Shown here in pieces: positions 36,214 to 45,593 of a stretch of 64,000 nt of DNA. The notes under the pieces were generated by a model. The model had not been told where the DNA came from. It worked only from the letters and a program-made list of their open reading frames with translations, and did not search any database. Source of the DNA: Pararhizobium mangrovi (GTDB lineage: Bacteria > Pseudomonadota > Alphaproteobacteria > Rhizobiales > Rhizobiaceae). Both the position numbers and the translations under genes were made by a program. Location: assembly GCF_006516965.1 (NCBI RefSeq), contig NZ_VHLH01000020.1, positions 1-64,000 of the forward strand. The letters are read 5' to 3'. Every line of letters begins with the position of its first letter. Within the stretch, counting starts at the first letter, position 1.

Positions 36214-37329
36214 ATGAAAGAAAGTTCTGCGCAAACGCAGGAAATCTCGACGAAGAAACCGCTGCTTTACATGCATGTCGGTACGCATAAGACCGGCACC
36301 ACCGCAATTCAGTCGATCTGCCGCCAGAATCGCCGTCGGCTCCTTGAAAAAGGTATTCTCTATCCAGATTTGGCACCGGCTCTCGATGCCGATCCAGCGA
36401 GCCATTTGCGGTTTGCTCACGGCATCGCCGGTATAGACCGCGACTTCGGCGACGACGATATCGAAGGTATCGCCAGAAAGTGGCTGGCGGATGCCAAACA
36501 GCTTCGCGCCCGGGTCCTCGTCAGCGCGGAAGCGGCCTATCGGCATCTTTATGGTCACGAAGACCTGTCGTGGCTTGCCAGGCGATATCGCTATACCGAG
36601 CGCCTGCGTCGCTTCCTCGAAGGCTTCCACGTTCGCGGTCTGTTGATCTTCCGACGTCCCGACAACTTTGCGAGGGCCCTTTATCAGGAACGCGCGATGA
36701 ACGCCTTCGCCGAGCCGGTGCCCCCATTCGCCCGGTATCGGCGTAGTAACTGGCAGACGTTTCTACGCTATTCCGATCAGGCGGTGATGTACAAGACGAT
36801 CTTCGACGACTTGAAGATCGCGAAGTATGAAGAGATTGTTGAAAACGGTTCGTTGATCTCCGGTTTCATGGCCCTTCTCGATCTCGACGCTTCGGATTTC
36901 GAAGGCAATCAGCACGTCCGGCCTGGAATGAGCGCGATCCAGGTCGAAGTGAAGAAGTACGCAGCGAAGAAGCTGAAGACAAAGGAACACAATGCCGACT
37001 TCCTCGCATGGTTGCGCGAAGGGGAAGTCACGGCCGAAATCGAGGGCTACTTCGAACGCGGCGACTACGGCTTCTGGGAAAGCGGAGCGGCTTGGCACGA
37101 GTTCTGTTCGGCGGCCATGCTTGAACTCCAGCGCCTTCGCGAAACCGGACTGACGGATAACGAACCTCTGTACGTCTTTCCGAATGCCACCAACGAGATT
37201 CCGCCACCCGTGCCTAAACTTCCCGGTGCACTCAAGCGAATGGTGGACGATGCCATCGTGAAATGCGCAGAGCGAAAGCGTACGAGCGAGGACGATCCTT
37301 CGTGGGGTTCAGGCGACGAGGAAGCCTAA
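36214..37329 (+). CDS. Sulfotransferase-family protein (PAPS-dependent)
   Basis: The 371-residue protein has the PAPS-binding 5'-phosphosulfate loop LYMHVGTHKTGTTAIQSIC near the N-terminus and a 3'-phosphate-binding-like stretch LLIFRRPDNFARALYQE. It lacks a signal peptide or membrane segment, so it would act on cytoplasmic glycan intermediates. The adjacent, convergent cysN/C and cysD genes make PAPS, the donor, which strongly supports a glycan O-sulfation role. The start is ATG at 36214; a TTG directly before it is less likely. The C-terminus is acidic and polar. The acceptor sugar is unknown. Confidence 0.82.
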   Translation: MKESSAQTQEISTKKPLLYMHVGTHKTGTTAIQSICRQNRRRLLEKGILYPDLAPALDADPASHLRFAHGIAGIDRDFGDDDIEGIARKWLADAKQLRARVLVSAEAAYRHLYGHEDLSWLARRYRYTERLRRFLEGFHVRGLLIFRRPDNFARALYQERAMNAFAEPVPPFARYRRSNWQTFLRYSDQAVMYKTIFDDLKIAKYEEIVENGSLISGFMALLDLDASDFEGNQHVRPGMSAIQVEVKKYAAKKLKTKEHNADFLAWLREGEVTAEIEGYFERGDYGFWESGAAWHEFCSAAMLELQRLRETGLTDNEPLYVFPNATNEIPPPVPKLPGALKRMVDDAIVKCAERKRTSEDDPSWGSGDEEA

Positions 37330-37391
37330 GGACACGGTTATCGTTCGGACCTGAGCGCTTTTACACTCTGGCTTTATCGGACGGGCCACGC

Positions 37392-39293
37392 TCACATAAA
37401 GCGATTGTCGCGAAGCCATTGTATCAGGAACTCTACGCTTGCTTCCGGCGACGTCCCTTTTGTCTGCAAATGAATTTCCGCGTTCTCGGGCGCTTCGTAG
37501 GGTGAATCGATGCCCGTGAAGTTGGCGATTTCGCCGCGTTGGGCGCGGGCGTAGAGGCCTTTCGGGTCGCGGCGCACGCATTCTTCGATCGGGGCGTCGA
37601 CGAACACCTCGACGAAGTCTCCCGCCGGCAACCGCTCGCGTGCCATTCGGCGTTCTGCCTCGAAGGGGGAGATGAAGGAGACGATCACCAGAAGGCCCGC
37701 ATCGGCCATCAGCGCTGCCACTTCGGCGACGCGGCGGATATTTTCGACACGGTCGGCCTCGGTGAAGCCGAGGTCACGGTTGAGTCCGTGACGGACATTG
37801 TCACCGTCGAGGACATAGGTGTGGTGACCCTGCGCGTAGAGTTGCTTGTCGAGCAGATTAGCGATCGTCGACTTGCCGGAGCCGGAAAGGCCCGTCAGCC
37901 AGATCACGCCGGGCTTCTGGTGCTTGATCTCCGCGCGCGCCGCGCGGTCCATCTCGAGCGCCTGCCAGCGCACGTTCGCCGAACGGCGCAGCGGGTAGCG
38001 GAAGAGCCCGGCGCCGGCCGTCGCGTTGGTCATCCGGTCGATGAGGACGAAGCTGCCCGTTGAACGGTTGAAACCGTAGGAATCGAAGGCAATCTCGGTC
38101 TGCGTGGACAGCGTGCAGGTGCCGATCTCGTTGATCTCCAAAGCCTTGGCGGCCTCGTGAGCCATGGTGTCGACGTTGGTCTTGAACTTCAGGTCCGTGA
38201 CCGTCGCGTTCACCTGCTGCGTTTCCGTCCGCAGGATGTAGGAACGGCCGGGTAGGAGATGATGGTCGTCGAACCAGATCATTTCGGCTGCGAACTGGTC
38301 GGCGACATGGGGGCGCGTCTGCGGCGCGACGAGCATGCTGCCGCGCGAGACGTCGATCTCGTCCTCGAGCTGAAGCGTCACGGCCTCGCCGGCTTCGGCT
38401 TCCGTCGCTTCCCCCTGCGGCGTGAAGATCGCCTTCACCCGGGAAGTCTTTCCAGAAAGCGCGACCGCGACCGTGTCGCCCGTCTTGACCGTTCCTGCCG
38501 CCACGGCACCGGCGAAACCGCGGAAGTCGAGGTTCGGCCGGTTGACGTACTGCACGGGCAGGCGGAACGGCGCGGCGGCGAGATCCTCCTCGACATCGAT
38601 CCGTTCGAGATGCTCGAGCAGGGTCGGCCCGTCGTACCATGGCATATGCGTGGAGCGGGCGGTGACATTGTCGCCGTGGCGCGCCGACATGGGGATCGGG
38701 ACGACGGATTCGAAGCGCATTTCAGCGCCGATCGCGTTGAAATCTTCGACGATCTCGTCGAAACGCGATCGGCTATAGTCCATCAGGTCGATCTTGTTGA
38801 TCGCAAGCACGACGTGGCGAATGCCGAGCAGCGAAGCGATGAAGCTGTGCCGGCGCGTTTGCGTCAGCACGCCCTTGCGCGCATCGACGAGGAGAACGGC
38901 GACGTCGGCCGTCGAGGCGCCGGTCGCCATGTTGCGCGTATACTGCTCGTGACCGGGCGTGTCGGCGACGATGAACTTGCGTGCCGCCGTCGCGAAGTAG
39001 CGATAGGCGACGTCGATGGTGATGCCCTGTTCGCGTTCGGCCTCAAGACCGTCGATAAGGAGGGCGAAGTCGATGTCGTCGCCCGTCGTGCCGTAGCGAT
39101 GCGAGTCGCGTTCCAGGGCTGCAAGCTGATCCTCGAAGATCAGCTTCGTGTCGTAGAGCAAGCGGCCGATCAGCGTCGACTTGCCGTCGTCGACGGAACC
39201 GCAGGTGAGAAAGCGCAGGAGCGACTTGTTTGGCTGCCGGCCGAGCTCGGTGCGCAGGCTTGCTTCGTCGGCGGAAGGTTCGGCCGGCATCAA
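37392..39293 (-). CDS. cysN/cysC: Bifunctional sulfate adenylyltransferase subunit 1 / APS kinase (NodQ-like)
   Basis: The 633-residue protein joins the GTPase subunit of ATP sulfurylase to APS kinase. The EF-Tu-like GTPase part (residues 1 to about 440) has [31 protein letters not shown] and NKIDLMDYS. The kinase part (about 455-633) has [18 protein letters not shown] and [17 protein letters not shown]. With CysD it converts sulfate to APS and then PAPS. The fused form is the arrangement of rhizobial NodQ. It overlaps cysD by four bases. It lies 62 bases from the sulfotransferase stop, tail-to-tail, so it may supply the donor for sulfation as well as for assimilation. Confidence 0.95.
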   Translation of the reverse strand: MMPAEPSADEASLRTELGRQPNKSLLRFLTCGSVDDGKSTLIGRLLYDTKLIFEDQLAALERDSHRYGTTGDDIDFALLIDGLEAEREQGITIDVAYRYFATAARKFIVADTPGHEQYTRNMATGASTADVAVLLVDARKGVLTQTRRHSFIASLLGIRHVVLAINKIDLMDYSRSRFDEIVEDFNAIGAEMRFESVVPIPMSARHGDNVTARSTHMPWYDGPTLLEHLERIDVEEDLAAAPFRLPVQYVNRPNLDFRGFAGAVAAGTVKTGDTVAVALSGKTSRVKAIFTPQGEATEAEAGEAVTLQLEDEIDVSRGSMLVAPQTRPHVADQFAAEMIWFDDHHLLPGRSYILRTETQQVNATVTDLKFKTNVDTMAHEAAKALEINEIGTCTLSTQTEIAFDSYGFNRSTGSFVLIDRMTNATAGAGLFRYPLRRSANVRWQALEMDRAARAEIKHQKPGVIWLTGLSGSGKSTIANLLDKQLYAQGHHTYVLDGDNVRHGLNRDLGFTEADRVENIRRVAEVAALMADAGLLVIVSFISPFEAERRMARERLPAGDFVEVFVDAPIEECVRRDPKGLYARAQRGEIANFTGIDSPYEAPENAEIHLQTKGTSPEASVEFLIQWLRDNRFM

Positions 39294-40186
39294 AAATACC
39301 CCTCGCGCTTCTTCTTTTCCATCGATCCTGCCTCGTCGCGGTCGATAAGGCGGCCCTGACGCTCCGAAGTGCGCGCCGTCAGCATCTCGCCGACGATCGC
39401 CTCCACCGTGTCGGCGGGGGAGTCGATCGCGCCGGTAAGGGGATAGCAGCCGAGCGTACGGAAGCGCACCATCCGCTCCTGGATCGTCTCGCCGGGGTGA
39501 AGCTTCATCCGGTCGTCGTCGACCATGATCAGCATGCCGTCGCGCTCGACGATCGGGCGGCGAGCGGCGAAATAGAGCGGGACGACGGGAATGTCTTCCT
39601 GCAGGATGTACTGCCAGATGTCGATCTCGGTCCAGTTCGACAGAGGAAAGACGCGGATCGATTCACCCTTGCCGATGCGCGTGTTGAAGATCTTCCACAT
39701 TTCCGGACGCTGGTTCTTCGGGTCCCAGGCGTGGCCGGAATTGCGGAAGGAGAACACCCGCTCCTTGGCGCGCGACTTTTCCTCGTCGCGGCGCGCACCG
39801 CCGAAGGCAGCGTCGAAGCCGTGCGTGTCGAGTGCCTGGCGCAACGCCTCCGTCTTCATGACGTGCGTGTGGAGGTTCGAACCGCTGTCGAAGGGATTGA
39901 TGTTCCGACGAACGCCATCCTCGTTGATGTGGACGATCAGGTCGATCCCGAGGCGCTTTGCCGTCTCGTCGCGGAAGCGGATCATCTCCTTGAACTTCCA
40001 CGTCGTGTCGACATGCAGCAGCGGGAACGGCGGCTTCGCGGGATAGAACGCCTTCATGGCAAGATGCAGCATGACCGCCGAATCCTTGCCGATGGAATAG
40101 AGCATCACCGGTTTGGCGAAGGTCGCGGCGACTTCCCGGAGAATATGGATCGACTCGGCTTCGAGACGCTGGAGATGGGTTTGCAT
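39290..40186 (-). CDS. cysD: Sulfate adenylyltransferase subunit 2 (NodP-like)
   Basis: The 298-residue protein is the catalytic subunit of the heterodimeric ATP sulfurylase. It has the PP-loop [30 protein letters not shown], and [12 protein letters not shown], followed by the [19 protein letters not shown] segment. The chosen ATG starts [18 protein letters not shown], the normal N-terminus; earlier in-frame codons back to 40300 are unlikely. It is translated first, with its stop overlapping the start of cysN/C. Confidence 0.95.
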   Translation of the reverse strand: MQTHLQRLEAESIHILREVAATFAKPVMLYSIGKDSAVMLHLAMKAFYPAKPPFPLLHVDTTWKFKEMIRFRDETAKRLGIDLIVHINEDGVRRNINPFDSGSNLHTHVMKTEALRQALDTHGFDAAFGGARRDEEKSRAKERVFSFRNSGHAWDPKNQRPEMWKIFNTRIGKGESIRVFPLSNWTEIDIWQYILQEDIPVVPLYFAARRPIVERDGMLIMVDDDRMKLHPGETIQERMVRFRTLGCYPLTGAIDSPADTVEAIVGEMLTARTSERQGRLIDRDEAGSMEKKKREGYF

Positions 40187-40380
40187 TCGGCTCTCATACG
40201 TCGAGCGGGGAAAGATGCACGGTCTTCGACCGGAGACATGAAGGACGGTATGGACAGCATGTCTAACGGCTCGATCGGGCCCGGACAAGTCTGGTACCAA
40301 CGGCCTCTGTCCGTGACCCCGTAAGGATTTTCATAGGATAACTGAACTGATCCACTGCCGTCGGATCACGGGAGGTTCCG

Positions 40381-40664
40381 ATGGCGGTAGAAATTACCCG
40401 AACGTGCTATCCGCCTGCGGTTCTTTGCGAAGCGGTGGTGCAAAGTTCGGATGCGAAGGCGGCGCGGCGCATGCTTGCGATCGCGCTCGTTCTGGAAGGC
40501 GTGGATCGTCGCTTGTCCGCACCCTGACTGCCTCGCAATCAGCGTCTTCGACTGCTACGAGACATCGTTCAATGCTGCTGCGACGCCTGGACTTCTTCGC
40601 AGACGATCCAGAACGCATTCAAACAATCGCCGACCGGCAATACGCCAGAACGGTCGATGGTTAG
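40381..40664 (+). pseudogene. IS630-family transposase remnant, internally deleted
   Basis: From an ATG at 40381 the frame reads MAVEITRTCYPPAVL and SDAKAARRMLAIALVLEG, the start of IS630-family transposases, then stops at 40527. After a missing middle part, CCDAW and, one base shifted, FFADDPERIQTIADRQYART lead to a TAG at 40664, matching the family C-terminus. So both ends of one transposase remain without the DDE catalytic core. The rest of 40187-40788 (cysD upstream region and the 3' side before the next gene) shows nothing further that I can support. Confidence 0.75.
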
Positions 40665-40788
40665 GGCCTTTGGTATGAGACACACGTCGTGCCGGTCCCG
40701 CTCCGGGCTGTCGACGTCGCGGGACTTGCGGAGACGACCAAGGTCACCGGGTTTCAGGCCGGCCGCGAAGACGACCGGGCAACCAATC

Positions 40789-42150
40789 TCAGCTGCCGAT
40801 CGACTCGCGTACCGCGCGACTGGCGCTGTCGCGTCCCACGCCGAAGAGGTTCAAGCCGTAGCGTGCGGCGACGGCCGGGTCGTAGATGTTGCGCCCGTCG
40901 AAGATTACGGGATGGGTGAGCGTCGCCTTGATGTGCTTGAAGTCGGGAACACGGAAGTTCTTCCACTCCGTGGCGAGGATCAGCGCGTCGGCGCCGGTTA
41001 GAACGTCGTCGCGCTGCTCGCACAGGACGAGGTCGTCCCGCTCGCCGTAGATTCGGCGGCATTCCTCCATTGCTTCCGGATCGTGCGCGCGCACCTTCGC
41101 TCCCGCTTCCCAGAGCAGCTCCATCAAAACGCGGGCAGGGGATTCGCGCATGTCGTCGGTGTTCGGCTTGAAGGCGAGACCCCACAGGCCGAAGGTGCGC
41201 CCGGCGAGTTCGCCGTCGAAATAGCGCGTGATCTTGTCGAAGAGCATGCGCTTCTGCTTGGCATTGCGATCTTCCACCGAACGCAGGACCTCGGCGTCGA
41301 AGCCGACGCTTTCGGCGGTATGGATCATCGCCTTGACGTCCTTCGGGAAGCAGGATCCGCCATAGCCGATGCCGGGATAGATGAACTGATAGCCGATGCG
41401 CGGATCCGAGCCGATGCCGAGACGCACCTTCTCGATGTCGGCGCCGAGGATGTCGGCGAGGCTCGCCATCTCGTTCATGAAGCTGATCTTGGTGGCGAGA
41501 ATGCAGTTGGCCGCGTACTTCGTCATTTCCGCACTGTAGACATCCATCAGGATGATCTTGTCGTGGTTGCGGTTGAACGGGGCGTAGAGCTCGCGCAGGC
41601 GCTGGCCGCTATCGGCGCGGTCGACGCCGATGATGATGCGGTCGGGCTTCGTGCAGTCGGCGACGGCCGAACCCTCCTTGAGGAATTCGGGGTTCGAGGC
41701 GACGTCGTAGTCCAGATCTTCGCGGCCGCGCGCCTTGAGCACGCGTGCGATCTCGGCGCGCACCTTGGCCGAGGTGCCGACGGGAACCGTCGACTTGGTC
41801 ACGACGATGCGTGGCTCCTCCATATGCTCGGCGATCGTCGCGGCGACGGCGAGCACGTATTGCAGATCCGCGGATCCATCCTCGTCGGACGGCGTGCCGA
41901 CGGCGATGAAGATGACCTCTCCCGCGCGGATCGCGGCGGGGGCGTCCGTAGTGAAGGTCAGTCGCTCCGCTTCGGCATTGTCCTTGAGAAGCGTGCCGAG
42001 GCCGGGCTCGAAGATCGGCACTTCTCCGGCCTTCAACCGAGCGACGCGCGCCTCGTCGATGTCCACGCATATGACCTCGTAGCCCGCATCCGCGAACACT
42101 GCTGCCTGGACGAGCCCGACGTAACCGGTGCCGAAAATGGTGATCTTCAC
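40789..42150 (-). CDS. UDP-glucose 6-dehydrogenase
   Basis: The 453-residue protein oxidises UDP-glucose to UDP-glucuronate with NAD. It has the N-terminal Rossmann loop GTGYVGLVQAAVFADAGYEV, the active-site cysteine in GYGGSCFPKD, and LAFKPNTDDMRESPA in the C-terminal domain. The length is normal. It corresponds to rhizobial RkpK/ExoQ-type dehydrogenases. The next gene on the same strand upstream is a UDP-glucuronate 4-epimerase, so together they supply UDP-GlcA and UDP-GalA for the surface glycan. Confidence 0.94.
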   Translation of the reverse strand: MKITIFGTGYVGLVQAAVFADAGYEVICVDIDEARVARLKAGEVPIFEPGLGTLLKDNAEAERLTFTTDAPAAIRAGEVIFIAVGTPSDEDGSADLQYVLAVAATIAEHMEEPRIVVTKSTVPVGTSAKVRAEIARVLKARGREDLDYDVASNPEFLKEGSAVADCTKPDRIIIGVDRADSGQRLRELYAPFNRNHDKIILMDVYSAEMTKYAANCILATKISFMNEMASLADILGADIEKVRLGIGSDPRIGYQFIYPGIGYGGSCFPKDVKAMIHTAESVGFDAEVLRSVEDRNAKQKRMLFDKITRYFDGELAGRTFGLWGLAFKPNTDDMRESPARVLMELLWEAGAKVRAHDPEAMEECRRIYGERDDLVLCEQRDDVLTGADALILATEWKNFRVPDFKHIKATLTHPVIFDGRNIYDPAVAARYGLNLFGVGRDSASRAVRESIGS

Positions 42151-42286
42151 GGTATGGATCCTTTAGAAGCTGTGCATCCTGGTGGAGGGACGTCCGAAAG
42201 CCCCCGGCCTCTTCGCCTCGAACAAGTCGAGCATCGACCGCGACGCTCTAATGGAGTGTCCGGCGCATGTCGATGGATCGCGGCGA

Positions 42287-43255
42287 TCAACCGCAGAAAT
42301 CCCGGTACCACGATACGAACGCCTCGAGACCGGTCTCGAGCGGCGTGTCGGGCGAAAAGGAGAAATCGCGTTGAATCGCGTCGATATCGGCAGCGGTATA
42401 CGCCATGTCGCCCGGCTGGGCCGGCAGTTCCTCGATCTTCGCCTTGACGCCGAGCAGCGATTCCAGCGTCGAGACCATCTTGCCGACGGGCTCGGGCCGG
42501 TTGTTGCCGATGTTGTAGATGGCGTGCGCCGGCCGCGAGGCATCGCGGGGACTGTCGTGAATGGACAGCACGCCCTTCACGGCATCGTCGATATAGGTGA
42601 AGTCGCGCTTGCCCCGCCCGGCATCGAAAAGGCGGATGGGCGCACCCCGGCGCATGGCTTCCGTAAAGAGCCAGTAGGCCATGTCGGGCCGGCCCAGGGG
42701 ACCGTAGACCGTGAAGAAGCGGATGCCCGTCTGGCGAAAGCCGTAGAGATGGGCGTAGCTCGCGCTCATCAGTTCGTCGGCGCGCTTCGTGGCGGCGTAG
42801 AGCGAGACCGGCGTATCGACGCGGTCGTCCTCGGAGAAGGGGACCTTGGTATTGCCGCCGTAGACGGAACTCGACGAGGCGTAGACAAGGTGTTGGAGGC
42901 TTGCGTTGTGGCGGCAATATTCGAGCACCTGAAGGTGCCCGACGACGTTGGAGCGCGCGTAGACGTGCGGGTTGTCGATCGAATGGCGTACGCCCGCTTG
43001 TGCTGCGAGATGGACGACATGCGTGATGTGCTCGTCGCGCGTGGCATCGCGAAGAACGCCCTCTTCGGCGATGTCGCCGCGATTGAAGGCGAAGGTATCG
43101 TATCGACGCAGGCCTTCGAGCCGGGCCGTCTTGAGCCCAACATCGTAATAGGGATTCAGATCGTCGATACCAACGACGCGGTCACCGCGCTCGAGCAGGT
43201 GACGGGAGACGTGATATCCGATGAAGCCGGCGGCGCCGGTAACCAGTGTCGTCAA
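42287..43255 (-). CDS. UDP-glucuronate 4-epimerase (LpsL-like)
   Basis: The 322-residue extended SDR protein has GAAGFIGYHVSRHLLERGD for NAD binding, YASSSSVYG and YAATKRADELM (catalytic Tyr and Lys), and RFFTVYGPLGRPDMA. These features fit the UDP-glucuronate 4-epimerase group (LpsL/Cap1J), which makes UDP-galacturonate. It precedes the UDP-glucose dehydrogenase gene by 136 bases in the same direction. The 280-base gap to the divergent 43536 gene probably holds promoters for both, but no clear boxes were picked. Confidence 0.88.
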   Translation of the reverse strand: MTTLVTGAAGFIGYHVSRHLLERGDRVVGIDDLNPYYDVGLKTARLEGLRRYDTFAFNRGDIAEEGVLRDATRDEHITHVVHLAAQAGVRHSIDNPHVYARSNVVGHLQVLEYCRHNASLQHLVYASSSSVYGGNTKVPFSEDDRVDTPVSLYAATKRADELMSASYAHLYGFRQTGIRFFTVYGPLGRPDMAYWLFTEAMRRGAPIRLFDAGRGKRDFTYIDDAVKGVLSIHDSPRDASRPAHAIYNIGNNRPEPVGKMVSTLESLLGVKAKIEELPAQPGDMAYTAADIDAIQRDFSFSPDTPLETGLEAFVSWYRDFCG

Positions 43256-43535
43256 TAGTGATCTCGATCTGAAACGGCGAAGACTGGACGTGCGCTACGT
43301 CGTGCCGGAAAAAGGTTGCGGGTCCTTTTAGGCTAGGCGATGGCAATTAACACTGCCTTATTGCCAATCTGCGATGAACGGACGCGCGAGGCGTGAAGCG
43401 AACCGGCTTCTACGAACCGTTTCGCGATGCGGCGGCGAGCTCAAATCGGAGACGTCGCCGCCTTGCGATCTTACGTCTTTTCGCCATGCTTCGCGTGTGG
43501 TGTCCGGTTCGATGCTTGCAGAGAGGCTTTTTGGA

Positions 43536-45584
43536 ATGGATGATGTCGCCCGCGCAATCGCTCCCTATTTCTGCCGTACGCGGGTCGTGTGCATCGAGGT
43601 CGGCGACGGCGCAACGCGTCTTGCCCGGGCCTTGGAGAGCCAGTCCATCGAGCTGCGCGAGAGCCGTTCGTTCCATATTGGCAAAGATGAGGAGGGGCGT
43701 GAGGGGACCGTCACGCTCGATGCCTGCCTGGACGAAATCCGCGATCTGATCGCCGTCACCTTCGACGACGTCGTGCTTGCGGTTTACGACGAACGCTTGG
43801 TGCAGCCGGTGATGAACGCGCTGGAACCGGAACTTTCGGTCGGACCGATCGGTATCGTCGTGGCGAACGTCCCCTGGACACGCGCAGATGACGGAGCCGG
43901 GGAGGCTGGCTGGAGCATACGCGAGGTCGACGATTTCCTCGGTGGGGCGGGATACGGCAGTTTCGGATTCTACGAGCAGCGCGAGGCGCTGCCGGCACCG
44001 GATGCCGGGCAGGAGGCCGCGACGCTGCTGCGCGGTGTGAGCGCGGTATTCATCGATCGCGAGTTCAACGGCCGCAGGCCCTATGCGCTGATGTGTGAAC
44101 TCTTCGACGCCCGTCGCGAGACCCGCTCGCGCGCGGCGCAAACCCGAATGGTAGCCGTGTTACCGGAGCGGCTGATCCTCGTCGAAAATTCGACCGTCAA
44201 GAAGAGGAACACGGTGCGTACGCGCACCGTCCGCTCCGACGTTGCGGGATCGCAGGACGAGAACGAAGTTCCCGAGACGCTGATCGTCATGCTCGTCCAC
44301 GATGTCACCGTGGCGATCGAGACCGCTGCAATGCTTCTCGAACGGGCGGGCAGGCCGAGCCGGGTCGTGCTGCTCGAACTGGAAAAGATCGCCTCGCTAC
44401 GGAGTGCTGTCGAGGCCGTCGTTGTCCGTTTCAGCCCCGAATTCTTCGTCGTCGTTTCGGATACGGTGGTCCCAAGCCGGGACTGGCTCGAACAGGCACA
44501 TGCTACCCTGAACGAAAGCGGTGGCGACGTATGTCGCTTCGGCGGATCCGATGGATCGGTGGATGCCGCGACGGAAGTTCTACTGATCCGGAACGCCTTT
44601 TGCGCCGGGCTTTACGGGGAAGCCAGGTTTTTCAATTCATACCGCTCGCTTGCCGTCGCCCTGTCGGAAATCGCCGAACGCGCCCGGCGCGCGGGAACGC
44701 TTGTCCGCTCGCCGGAAGGCGTGCTCGTCGAGCCCGACATGCACGGCATCGAGACCCCGTCGGCAGATGCCGCGCGCGCTGCTGCAGAGGACGACGACCT
44801 CTATAAGCGCAGACAAATGGAGGATTTCGACGTTCCCGCCAGCCCGTCCGCATCCATGCGGCCACGAACATATGTTCCCGGTAAAGCGGTATCCGTCGGT
44901 ACCGTCGAGACCGGAATCCGGATCGAAAACGCGGCAGCACCCACGTTCGGGCCGGAGTCGGCAAACGACGAGGTCGTGGTGTTGATGCCGGCGATCAATC
45001 TGGACAAGGCGCTCGTCACCGCGCGCCGGCTCGTTGCGCGCGCGGGCGTGAAGACGACGGTCCTCATTCTCCACGATGCCGACCGCGACGGCTTCATCCC
45101 GGTCGTCAATCGCGCGTTCGCGGCGACGCAGGCACCCTTCGTGGTCTATCTCGCCGAGGACGCGGTTCCGGGCTATGATTGGCTCAAGCAGGGACTGAAC
45201 CGGCTGAAGGAAACCGGCAAAGGCCTGCTCGCCTTCAACTGCGGCAAATGGCACGGCCGGCTTGCCTCCTTCGGGCTGGTGCGGCGCGCATGGGTGCGCA
45301 CCGTCTACGACGATGCGCTTCTGTACCCGGGCTACCGGGCGCACAAGGCCGACAACGAGATATCGGTGATCGCGCGCGTCGAGGATGCCTATGTCTACTG
45401 CCGCGAATGCGTGCTGATGGAAAACGACCCGCAGAAGAACTTTCGGGAAAACGTGCCTCAGGATCGCGATCTCTTCCAGGACCGCTTTCGTTCGGGCTTC
45501 GAGGGCCGCGTGGATTTCGAAAAGCTTCGCCCGCTTGCCGAGGAATACTTCGTCCCGCTCGAAGAGCCGGCGCAGGCCGGTTGA
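43536..45584 (+). CDS. Degenerate FkbM-like domain fused to two glycosyltransferase-like domains
   Basis: I do not recognise this 682-residue protein as a named family. Its N-terminal 200 residues align by eye with the FkbM domain at 32132: MDDVARAIAPYF versus MDDFFKDMRPFF, VVLAVYDERLVQPVMNAL versus ILKIDVETYDEEVLAGAHEL, and GYGSFGFYEQ versus YDYGLFRIYEQ. The SAM-binding VDVGAHHG has become IEVGDGAT, so methyltransferase activity is doubtful. Two Rossmann-like segments follow (248-400: LIVMLVHDVTVAIETAAMLL; 478-640: VVVLMPAINLDKALVTARRL, then VVYLAEDAVPGYDWLKQGL), which resemble GT2 domains with poor metal sites. AGAGAGG before 43536 supports this start over the ATG at 43512. Confidence 0.65.
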   Translation: MDDVARAIAPYFCRTRVVCIEVGDGATRLARALESQSIELRESRSFHIGKDEEGREGTVTLDACLDEIRDLIAVTFDDVVLAVYDERLVQPVMNALEPELSVGPIGIVVANVPWTRADDGAGEAGWSIREVDDFLGGAGYGSFGFYEQREALPAPDAGQEAATLLRGVSAVFIDREFNGRRPYALMCELFDARRETRSRAAQTRMVAVLPERLILVENSTVKKRNTVRTRTVRSDVAGSQDENEVPETLIVMLVHDVTVAIETAAMLLERAGRPSRVVLLELEKIASLRSAVEAVVVRFSPEFFVVVSDTVVPSRDWLEQAHATLNESGGDVCRFGGSDGSVDAATEVLLIRNAFCAGLYGEARFFNSYRSLAVALSEIAERARRAGTLVRSPEGVLVEPDMHGIETPSADAARAAAEDDDLYKRRQMEDFDVPASPSASMRPRTYVPGKAVSVGTVETGIRIENAAAPTFGPESANDEVVVLMPAINLDKALVTARRLVARAGVKTTVLILHDADRDGFIPVVNRAFAATQAPFVVYLAEDAVPGYDWLKQGLNRLKETGKGLLAFNCGKWHGRLASFGLVRRAWVRTVYDDALLYPGYRAHKADNEISVIARVEDAYVYCRECVLMENDPQKNFRENVPQDRDLFQDRFRSGFEGRVDFEKLRPLAEEYFVPLEEPAQAG

Positions 45585-45593
45585 GCCGGCTGC

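Noticed and set aside
36214-40186. Symbiotic Nod-factor sulfation island (nodH/nodPQ)
   Set aside because: The NodPQ-type genes are present, but no nodABC, nodulation regulator or nod box was seen, and surface-glycan genes surround them.
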